A stretch of DNA of 64,000 nt from an uncultured Collinsella sp. (GTDB lineage Bacteria; Actinomycetota; Coriobacteriia; Coriobacteriales; Coriobacteriaceae), in assembly GCA_947002045.1 (NCBI GenBank), contig CAMQJB010000002.1, forward strand, positions 14,550 through 78,549, in the 5' to 3' direction. Positions 11,602 through 18,289 of this stretch are shown in pieces (within the stretch, counting starts at the first letter, position 1; every line of letters begins with the position of its first letter). The position numbers and the translations under genes are program-made. Under the pieces are notes generated by a model. The model was not told the DNA's origin. It saw only the letters and a program-made list of their open reading frames with translations, and did no database searches.

Positions 11602-12960
11602 ATGCATTTTTTCTCAGTAAGTGATCGTCGTTACTGCTTCGATGAGGTCACTCGCAATTGCTTTCAGGTTGACCAAGCATCAGAAGATGCGCTTCGCATA
11701 TTTGAAGCATCGGGAAGAACGGTCAACTCGAAGTTGCTAACAAAGTCACTTGCTGCGAAAGGCTACGACCAAACGACCATAGCAGAACTTGAAGACGACA
11801 TTGATGAGTATCAACGATTGTCTGAGCGGACTTTCTTAACAAAAGACACGCCTCGAAAACTTAGATCCATCGAACTCCACATTTCACATGCATGCAACCT
11901 TGGTTGTAGTTACTGTTTTGCCGGTAAAGGAGATTATGGAACGTCTCCTCTGCTGATGACAGACGAGATAGCCTTCAAGGCGGTCGACTACCTCGTCGCA
12001 AGTTCATCGGAAAACGAAACGCTTGCGATCGTCTTTTTTGGTGGGGAACCCATGATTAACGAGCCGCTGATATGGAAAACGGTCGACTATTCAAAAAGAA
12101 TATACCCCAATAGAAACTTTACCTATTCTATTACGACCAACGGAACGCTTTTGAATGACACTGCTGTGAATTCTTTCAAGGAGCACGGGTTTTCTGTTCT
12201 GATTAGTCTCGATGGTACAGGATGCAAGCACGATGCATCGCGCCCGTACAAGACGGGAGGCGGCTCTTTCTCCGATATCGACAAAAACGTTCGTCGTTTT
12301 TCCGAGTCGTTCCCCTTCGGCGCAAGAGCGACCTTAACAAATAATAACTGTAACCTTGTTGAAGACTATCTTCAGTTTAAAGAGATGGGCTTCAGAAGGA
12401 TTTACTTCTCGCCCGTGAGCTCATTCGATGAGAATATCAAACTCGACGAACACTCATTAAACAAAATCAGGGCGGGCCTAATAGATTTGGCGGATCAATA
12501 TCTCAAACAGATTGATCAAGGGGAAAAGCCCTTGTTTAGAACATTGAAAACTGCAGTTGATTTGATTATGAGCAACAGGATCGCCTTTGTCGGATGCGGG
12601 GCTGGCAGGCGTTTTATTTCCGTGACTCCCGAAGGGGACGTATACCCCTGTCACAGGTTTGTCGGGATGATGCGATTCAAAATGGGCAACATCGTCACCG
12701 GAATTGACGAAACTAGGTATATTGAAAACTGGAGTCAGGGTGTCGAAAAAAGAATTGACTGTACGGACTGTTGGGCTCGGTCTTTCTGTGGTGGGGGCTG
12801 TAGCTGGGAGGCTGCAGACGAGCACGGCTACTTGCCCAAGAGTCTACACCCTGCATCATGTGAATATAGAAAAATGTGCTACGAGATGGCTTTTGACCTT
12901 ATTTCCCGCCACTCATCTTCGCAGGAGAAAAATCAACGAGAAGCTACTGTATCGGAATAA
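11602..12960 (+). CDS. Radical SAM/SPASM peptide maturase, ranthipeptide-type
   Basis: This gives 452 residues from the ATG at 11602, which has GAGGA four bases upstream; an in-frame GTG at 11572 would add ten residues. The N-terminal ~90 residues (with CFDEVTRNCFQVD) resemble the peptide-recognition region of QhpD/SCIFF-type maturases. The radical-SAM motif is CNLGCSYCFAGKGDYG (cysteines 98, 102, 105), and the FFGGEPM strand follows. The C-terminal SPASM domain has C-GAGRRFISVTPEGDVYP-C, then C-x2-C-x5-C-x3-C (CTDCWARSFCGGGC) and two late cysteines, enough for two auxiliary 4Fe-4S clusters. CSYCFAGxGxYG is typical of enzymes that build Cys-to-Asp/Glu side-chain thioethers (QhpD, PapB). Two matching precursors follow at 13130 and 13364. 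Product chemistry is inferred from family and precursor pattern. Confidence 0.88.
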   Translation: MHFFSVSDRRYCFDEVTRNCFQVDQASEDALRIFEASGRTVNSKLLTKSLAAKGYDQTTIAELEDDIDEYQRLSERTFLTKDTPRKLRSIELHISHACNLGCSYCFAGKGDYGTSPLLMTDEIAFKAVDYLVASSSENETLAIVFFGGEPMINEPLIWKTVDYSKRIYPNRNFTYSITTNGTLLNDTAVNSFKEHGFSVLISLDGTGCKHDASRPYKTGGGSFSDIDKNVRRFSESFPFGARATLTNNNCNLVEDYLQFKEMGFRRIYFSPVSSFDENIKLDEHSLNKIRAGLIDLADQYLKQIDQGEKPLFRTLKTAVDLIMSNRIAFVGCGAGRRFISVTPEGDVYPCHRFVGMMRFKMGNIVTGIDETRYIENWSQGVEKRIDCTDCWARSFCGGGCSWEAADEHGYLPKSLHPASCEYRKMCYEMAFDLISRHSSSQEKNQREATVSE

Positions 12961-13129
12961 GCGGTTCAGCGCATTGCTGTCACCATTGTGGAGGTGTTCG
13001 TTCTTCTGATTACCGTCTGCGAAGCTTATTGCTACGTTCGCCGAAACCATTCTAGAAATATGGTGAACTAGACATCTTGGTTTGTTATACACAATATTGA
13101 GGTTTTTCTGCACTCAAAGGGAGGTAGTC

Positions 13130-13333
13130 GTGAAGCATATTCATCCGATTAATCCAGGAAGTGGCGACGAGGCAGGCGCGAAGCCGATGTCTTTTGACTG
13201 CCTCTTGGGCATTACTGACATCTGTACTGTTTATGATAAAGCAGATGGCTGTGGTGCATACGATTACTGCGACCATGACATGGATGGCGGCAGCATCTGC
13301 GTTGTAGATCACTGTGGCATTGATCAAACGTAG
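13130..13333 (+). CDS. Ranthipeptide-like precursor peptide 1
   Basis: 67 residues, starting at a GTG at 13130 preceded by GGGAGG. It starts MKHIHP, identical to precursor 2, which fixes this start rather than an upstream one. The leader is ~20 residues; the core has six cysteines (24, 32, 41, 47, 57, 62), and each is followed by an aspartate 3-6 residues on: C24-D30, C32-D36 (CTVYD), C41-D45 (CGAYD), C47-D50 or D52, C57-D60 (CVVD), C62-D65 (CGID). This one-Cys/one-Asp register is what Cys-Asp thioether maturases use (the CX3D repeats of freyrasin). It lies 170 bases after the radical-SAM gene. There is no double-glycine processing site before the core. Confidence 0.82.
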   Translation: MKHIHPINPGSGDEAGAKPMSFDCLLGITDICTVYDKADGCGAYDYCDHDMDGGSICVVDHCGIDQT

Positions 13334-13363
13334 TCTCTAATTGGATTAAGGTGAGGAGCTGTT

Positions 13364-13543
13364 ATGAAGCATATCCATCCTGTTGGTTCAAATGAACATC
13401 CTCCCGTTGAGCCTTGTTGTCTTGGAGTTGATATATGCAATTTTTACGACATCGCCGAGTGCCCTGTTGCGGATTGGTGCTATGTCGATAAAGAATCAAG
13501 CTGTGTTTTGCCAGCAGATTGGTGCGATCCAGTTGACGAGTAG
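13364..13543 (+). CDS. Ranthipeptide-like precursor peptide 2
   Basis: 59 residues from the ATG at 13364 with GAGGAG eight bases upstream, and 30 bases after precursor 1. It shares the MKHIHP start, but most of the leader differs. Cysteines at 18, 19, 25, 33, 39, 47 and 54 pair in order with aspartates: C19-D23 (CLGVD), C25-D29 (CNFYD), C33-D37 (CPVAD), C39-D42 (CYVD), C47-D52 (CVLPAD), C54-D58 (CDPVD). Four are strict CX3D. The D-I-C-x-x-Y-D stretch is shared with precursor 1. Cys18 is extra and might stay free. It ends two residues after the last pair, so the C-terminus is nearly all core. Confidence 0.83.
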   Translation: MKHIHPVGSNEHPPVEPCCLGVDICNFYDIAECPVADWCYVDKESSCVLPADWCDPVDE

Positions 13544-13621
13544 TTTTGTGGCTAGGAACTATTTGGTCCAATTCAGAATAAGATGGGAACAAATACCAAA
13601 ATCTCGTGTCTGGGAGGAGTT

Positions 13622-13729
13622 ATGCCATTATTGCAAGGTCTCGTTGGATTAGCCTTTATATTTGCGTTATATCTGGCACCTTTTTTAATTCTATTCTTCA
13701 TTATCCGACTCTTTCTTCGGAGAAAATAG
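13622..13729 (+). CDS. Small single-span membrane peptide in the RiPP locus
   Basis: 35 residues from an ATG at 13622 with an excellent GGAGG site five bases upstream. About residues 5-28 form one continuous hydrophobic helix (LVGLAFIFALYLAPFLILFF), and it ends with a basic tail, RLFLRRK. It is in the same direction as the two precursors, 78 bases downstream, and is followed by a terminator, so it is likely the last gene of the unit. Immunity/self-protection or an accessory of the exporter are reasonable guesses from position and shape. I do not recognise a family. Confidence 0.6.
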   Translation: MPLLQGLVGLAFIFALYLAPFLILFFIIRLFLRRK

Positions 13730-13794
13730 GAGTGTCACGCAAACATTAGCGTAGCTTTCTTCCAATATGAGCCGAGCATTGGCAAGTGGAATAA

Positions 13795-13837
13795 GAAGCC
13801 CGACCGTTCGCCACATGAAAGTGATCGGACGGGCTTC
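13795..13837. terminator. Hairpin terminator ending the peptide operon
   Basis: GAAGCCCG A CCG (13795-13806) pairs with CGG A CGGGCTTC (13826-13837), with one internal A/A mismatch and a 19-base loop, followed by TCTATTTAA. It lies 66 bases after the small membrane peptide. Confidence 0.7.
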
Positions 13838-13932
13838 TCTATTTAACCCGGGCCGCCACCCATAGCGGCTTTCCAAGCGTATTCTCAGTGCAAAGCAATC
13901 GTCAGTTTAATCCTATGCGCTGATACCGCATT

Positions 13933-14058
13933 TCATTTGTTCGGCTCGAATTCTACGGCCTGGCAACCCTCGCACTCTCCGGCAAATGGATTGAACGCGA
14001 AGGCAGAGATGATGTGTGCGTGGACATCGAGGCTGCTGTAGGCAACATACTGGGACAT
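13933..14058 (-). pseudogene. Possible IS110-family transposase N-terminal fragment
   Basis: Reading leftward from an ATG at 14058, 41 residues run to a stop at 13933. The sequence opens MSQYVAYSSLDVHAHIISAF, then AFNPFAGE. The Y-x-x-x-D-V-H opening followed by a 'P-F-x-G-E' turn resembles the first strands of the IS110-family DEDD transposase domain. The rest of the enzyme is absent. The flank 14059-14429 holds no gene that I can support; there is a 7-bp ACTAAAG/CTTTAGT inverted repeat near 14282. A short remnant of a mobile element fits the mosaic character of the island. Confidence 0.35.
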
Positions 14059-14429
14059 GGACCCCCGCTGCGCGTGGTATGCGGCCCGGCATATTCATTG
14101 CCGTCCAACCCCGTGTAGTTGCAGCAAAGGGTGGAACCTCAATGCTCAGCTCATGTTGTCCGTGGGACACGAGAATCGTAAGTACACTTTGGTGCGATTC
14201 TCACGCTAATACTGAGCCACCTGGAATAAGATACGTCGCGACAACACTTCGCTTCACCTCTGTCTCGACAAGATGACGTAGACTAAAGTTTCCTTTAGTA
14301 AGAGAACGAGAACTATATCTGAAAGCGTTGCGATGGCGTGAAGGCACCGAGTCCGAACCGCCTGAATGCTACGTGCATCTGCATCGCCTTTTTATTATCT
14401 CTGCCAGTTGGGTAGCACTACACTTGTCA

Positions 14430-16082
14430 TCATTTACCCTGGTACATGCTGCCTAAATCCACTACCCCTTCTACCGCGCCGACCATCTCGTCATCGTGAG
14501 AGACAACGATGATCAGCTGGCTTTGCTTGTTGCGCTTAACATAGGCCGCAAGCTCGGCGCGGCTTACAGCGTCTAACCCAGTCGTGGGCTCGTCGAGTAC
14601 CAAAACTGACGACTTGCGTGAAATCGCCGACCATAAGTACACTCGGCGCAGCTCACCGCCCGAAAGCGCGGAGCAACGTTTCCCGAGCAACTCCTTCACG
14701 CTGTTTTCCAGCGAAGGTAGGTCATCTACACCCCGGTGATAGGGAGAAAAGGGCGTGTCGAAATACTCTAACAGCTCTTTCACCGTTTCGTCCGGCGCGA
14801 AGCACGACTGTGGGCAGCACGATATCTCTCTCGCACGTATGTAATCCAAGTCGCATTCTTCGATTGGCACACCGTTGTATTTTACTTTGCCTTTCGATGA
14901 ATATAGCCCGAGCATCAAGTAAAGAAGCGATGTCTTGCCCCTTCCGTTCTCCCCAACTATGCAATATGTACCAGGACCGGAAAACTTGAAAGAAAACCCG
15001 CCGAGGACCCCTCGGACAGATCCGTCTGGAAGGGCAACCGAGAATTCCAAATCAGATACCGAAATGTCATTTATTCCATCAAGTTTCGCCAAATCGGTCC
15101 GATTCCACCCCGATCTCGCCTTTTCCCTCGTCGCGATAGCCGTCCTATCCCATGATGCTTTGGCGTCCTGATAGGATTTGAACAATGACATCATACTTTT
15201 CAAAGTCTTAAAGAGAACCGCGAAGTATGTACCGATGATAGTGTACTCGCCTATTGACATAGTTCCGTTAATGATTCGTACTCCGGAAACAACAAGTATC
15301 ACCGCTTGAAACAACGCTGCGAAAAGACCATCGAGCGATGTCAGAGAATATGACAGCTTTCCGGAGCGCAAAACTTTGGGAAAATAGCTCTTAAACCCAG
15401 CGTCGAGCGCTTGTTCGCTCTTGCCGTACGAAGATGTCAGTTGAATGTTGAGAATCTGATTAAGCTGCGATGCAATTGCGGCGTAAAAGGCGCTGTCCGC
15501 CTCTTTCTTCTCATACGTGACCCTATACAAAAGTTTCCTCAACCCAGTAATTACACAGAAATACACGATGAGGAGAATGATGGAAAACACCGCGAGAGTT
15601 GAATCAATTGACCATATGATAAGCAATACGATGGGAATGGCTACAATGGACAGCGGCGCACTGATAAAATTCGCCAAAACGAAGGATGAGACCACGCTGG
15701 AGTCGGAAATAATCCGTTGCGTTGTATAGGCTGGATCGATGGTCCGACTCACCAAGTAATCGTCTCTTTCAAAACGCAAGACGGCCTCCCTGAGAAGATC
15801 AAAGGAAAGTCTCGTGGTTATGCGAATGGAAAGTGTTCCTGCAAAATAAGTAAAGAGGGTGGAGAAAACTCCTATTGACGCAACCAGGAGCGCGAAGAGT
15901 ACGGCGTCTCTTTCGCTGCGGTTACCGAGAAGAAAATCTAAGAATTTCCCGTTCACGTATGGCATGGCATAGGAGAGAGCGGTTCCAATCACCGTGATAG
16001 CAATGAAGACGAAAGCCCCTTTTGCTCTGATGAACCTCGAGAGAACGCATCGAATCAAGGAAGGCCCCAATCTACCCGCCAC
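14430..16082 (-). CDS. ABC exporter, fused membrane and ATPase domains (peptide type)
   Basis: A 550-residue half-transporter. Residues ~20-320 contain six hydrophobic spans of an ABC type-I exporter domain; ~345-550 is the ATPase with Walker A GENGRGKTS, signature LSGGELRR, Walker B VLVLDEPTTG and the H-loop VVSHDDE. No C39 peptidase domain precedes the membrane region, so it should not cleave a double-glycine leader itself. It would act as a homodimer. It faces the radical-SAM/precursor unit convergently and is the only transporter in the island, so export of the modified peptides is the natural guess. The start is a GTG at 16082 with a poor ribosome site. Base composition is A+T-richer than the chromosome outside the repeats. 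Confidence 0.85.
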   Translation of the reverse strand: MAGRLGPSLIRCVLSRFIRAKGAFVFIAITVIGTALSYAMPYVNGKFLDFLLGNRSERDAVLFALLVASIGVFSTLFTYFAGTLSIRITTRLSFDLLREAVLRFERDDYLVSRTIDPAYTTQRIISDSSVVSSFVLANFISAPLSIVAIPIVLLIIWSIDSTLAVFSIILLIVYFCVITGLRKLLYRVTYEKKEADSAFYAAIASQLNQILNIQLTSSYGKSEQALDAGFKSYFPKVLRSGKLSYSLTSLDGLFAALFQAVILVVSGVRIINGTMSIGEYTIIGTYFAVLFKTLKSMMSLFKSYQDAKASWDRTAIATREKARSGWNRTDLAKLDGINDISVSDLEFSVALPDGSVRGVLGGFSFKFSGPGTYCIVGENGRGKTSLLYLMLGLYSSKGKVKYNGVPIEECDLDYIRAREISCCPQSCFAPDETVKELLEYFDTPFSPYHRGVDDLPSLENSVKELLGKRCSALSGGELRRVYLWSAISRKSSVLVLDEPTTGLDAVSRAELAAYVKRNKQSQLIIVVSHDDEMVGAVEGVVDLGSMYQGK

Positions 16083-16234
16083 AAAACATCAATCACTGAT
16101 ACCTTACACCTCAACACAACAGGAGCGAAGATTTGCCAATGAGACTGCTTTAAGATTGCCTTGGGCCAATACGATCTCAAGCTCTTCCTACAAGAGAGTC
16201 GGAATCGGACATCTCCTCCGACGAACCTGGCAAT

Positions 16235-16266
16235 CGGGCGGTTGAAATATCTTTTTCAACCGCCCG
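16235..16266. terminator. Strong symmetrical hairpin
   Basis: CGGGCGGTTGAA (16235-16246) pairs perfectly with TTCAACCGCCCG (16255-16266) around an 8-base loop. It is followed by TTTG on the plus strand. It sits between the exporter start and the decayed methyltransferase and would terminate the latter's transcript. The rest of 16083-16397 shows no gene. Confidence 0.6.
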
Positions 16267-16397
16267 TTTGCCACAATAGATTTGAGCATCCGCCCACAAA
16301 CGTCCGCGTTTTATACCCATCAAATCCTTTGCCTTTTGTCGTCTAGACTAGAAAAATCGCTCGAAATAACGCAACCGGCCTGCTCGCTTGAAGAAAC

Positions 16398-17165
16398 CTA
16401 AGCCCGTAACGTAGATGTGCAAACTTCCGAAACGCCTTGCGCGGCATAGTGCGTATAAACTTCGTCAACCGCCTCAGAAATATCTGAGTATCGCGCCGGG
16501 TCAAAAGCATACGATGTCGCAGCTATACCCTGCACCCATTCGGAACGCGGATTAATTGAATAGCCACACAGCATCATCATACATGCATCTAGACCTGATT
16601 TCCCAAGTATCCGACGTATTGATGAGAGCATCGCGGGTCGCCCCTGCACCATCGTCGTCACCCCTATTAGCAGTATTTACCGTTTTTCTCTAAATGCGTA
16701 TCGCCACCCTTAAGAATACGAAGTGTTTTATCCAGACCCGATTGTCCTCCATCTCAAACGAAGGGATAAGGAATCTCATCCGGAATCGGCAGTAACGGAG
16801 GATTCACAACGACAAGCGAAAAACATGAGTCATCTCTCAGAGGGGAGTAAAGGCTCCCCTCAAGCACCCTAGTTTCGTCATCCAAAGAGTTGATGGCAGT
16901 GTTTTTCTTACAAAGGTCGACAACAAAAGGGTTGATTTCTACAGATGTTACATCCATGCCACAGTTGGTAAGTATCAGGCCCTGTATTCTGGGGCCAGAA
17001 CACAAATCGAGAGCCTTCCGTGCGCTCTGCGGTGTAAGGCGCCAATCTCAGCAAATCTGTCCCACAATACTGCGCTGAAGAACAAGACGGAACCCCTGAG
17101 CCAAACTCCCCTATACCTTATTAAGGCTAAGACAGGCAAGTTCACGCACCCGGCATATTCCAGAA
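16398..17165 (-). pseudogene. Decayed class I SAM-dependent methyltransferase
   Basis: Pieces of one methyltransferase can be read leftward from ~17165 across at least two disruptions. The first piece (YRGVWLRGSVLFFSAVLWDR) is followed by a frame change near 17040. The second has LDLCSGPRIQGLIL (motif I) and VVVNPPLLPIPDEIPYPFV, the N-P-P motif of N5/N6-type methyltransferases. A TGA follows where a Gly codon is expected (before DGG, near 16752). After further disruption near 16670, a third piece runs to ...VCTSTLRA. Its place beside the peptide exporter suggests a former tailoring or rRNA/protein methylase, but the target cannot be read. Confidence 0.7.
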
Positions 17166-17246
17166 TAACATCCTATTGTTTTAGATGCTCTACAAGCATG
17201 AACAGCCGCGAATCGGAAAGATCTTCTAGTTTCGCCCCGACTGGCC

Positions 17247-17779
17247 GCCAAGGGCCAAAATGGCCTCTCCATCCCCAGGCGACCGGCTCTGGCGCGCCGA
17301 GGAGTGTCCCCAAGTGCCGGCAGAAAAGGAATGTCCCTAACTGCCGGCTAGAGGGCACCGAAGAGGATGGCATAGGTAGAGGATTCGCCGAGCTTGAGCT
17401 CGTCGCCGGGATTGAGTTGGGCGGAACGGCCGGGCTCGACCTGAATGCAGACGCGCGTGGCCCCGTTTACCACCACGGTTCCGTTGGTGGACGACAAGTC
17501 CTCGACGTGCCAGATATTTTGAGCATCGCACCAGATATGGGCATGGCGGGCCGAGACATCGTCGCCGACGTCGGTAATATCGCCCTCACCAGTGGCCAGT
17601 GCGCCAATCTCAACACCCTGCTCGCTCGGCTGAATCCAGCGCGGGGCGCTCACGACAAAACTGTTTTGCACGCGCAGCAAGCCCAAGGGGTGCGCCGGGG
17701 CGGGTTCGCGTTCGCCCGCGGTCATCGACATGCCAAGCGAACGCGGCGTGGATGTTCCTCCGCCACAGGTCGCGTGCGC
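17247..17779. repeat. Right ~530-bp direct repeat (within intact FHA gene and trailer)
   Basis: This is the parent copy of the repeat at 10505-11030. It contains the trailer with the 42-bp element (17306-17347) and the last ~145 codons of the intact FHA gene. Together with the left copy it brackets 11031-17246. Recombination between the two would remove the island and leave one intact FHA gene. Confidence 0.85.
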
Positions 17780-18286
17780 GTAGTCGATGGCATAGTTCAC
17801 CGAGGACCGCACATCCGCCGAACAACCGACGGCGACAAACAGCACCAGCACGGCCTCGGCGCGCTCGGCGGGCATGAGTTCTGCCGCCTGGGACAGGCGA
17901 TCGAGCGCGTTGCGATAGAGATTCGTGTCCTGGTGGCACTCTTCGAGCGCGCGTACCATCGGTTCACCTGCAGGACCGCACACCATATTGATCACAGCCG
18001 TGGAGTCCATGGGATTTCGCTGGCGCAGGGCCAGTTGCGACATAATACGCGCAGCCGAGGTACCGTATTCGGCAAAGTAGCGCTGCTGAAGCGTGCCGAC
18101 CGGCGCGCGAACGATAAAGCGGGAAACCCAAGAGCGATCGGCGGCCCGGCTCTGCGGGCTGCGGCCGTCGGCGAGCGGACGGGACGAAAGCACCAAGCCG
18201 CACAGCTCGATATGGCTCAGATGCGCCGCGCGCTTAAAGATGTCAAACATGGCCCCGCATGGGGTGAGCTCAACTTGAGATGCCAT
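17348..18286 (-). CDS. FHA-domain protein
   Basis: 312 residues. The C-terminal ~100 form a forkhead-associated domain (SARHAHIW, then DLSSTNGTVVVNG, LNPGDELKLG) that binds phosphothreonine. The N-terminal ~175 residues, with helices such as ALDRLSQAAELMPAERAEAVLVLF, match no family that I recognise. The start at 18286 lies three bases after the stop of the kinase gene 18290-20134, so the two are coupled, and the kinase is the obvious phosphorylating partner. No membrane span is seen. The 3' half of this gene is the parent of the truncated copy at 10606-11079. Confidence 0.87.
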   Translation of the reverse strand: MASQVELTPCGAMFDIFKRAAHLSHIELCGLVLSSRPLADGRSPQSRAADRSWVSRFIVRAPVGTLQQRYFAEYGTSAARIMSQLALRQRNPMDSTAVINMVCGPAGEPMVRALEECHQDTNLYRNALDRLSQAAELMPAERAEAVLVLFVAVGCSADVRSSVNYAIDYAHATCGGGTSTPRSLGMSMTAGEREPAPAHPLGLLRVQNSFVVSAPRWIQPSEQGVEIGALATGEGDITDVGDDVSARHAHIWCDAQNIWHVEDLSSTNGTVVVNGATRVCIQVEPGRSAQLNPGDELKLGESSTYAILFGAL

Positions 18287-18289
18287 GAC

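Noticed and set aside
13913..14170. An 85-codon, Cys/Arg-rich minus-strand frame that might be a third peptide of the RiPP locus.
   Set aside because: It overlaps the IS110-like fragment in another frame, lacks the MKHIHP start and the Cys-Asp register.
14335..14400. A 'GGCACCGAGTC' stretch followed by a T-run resembles the 3' end of a Streptococcus tracrRNA.
   Set aside because: The matching hairpin arm is absent, and there is no Cas9, no CRISPR repeat and no anti-repeat in the window. Chance similarity in a transcript end.
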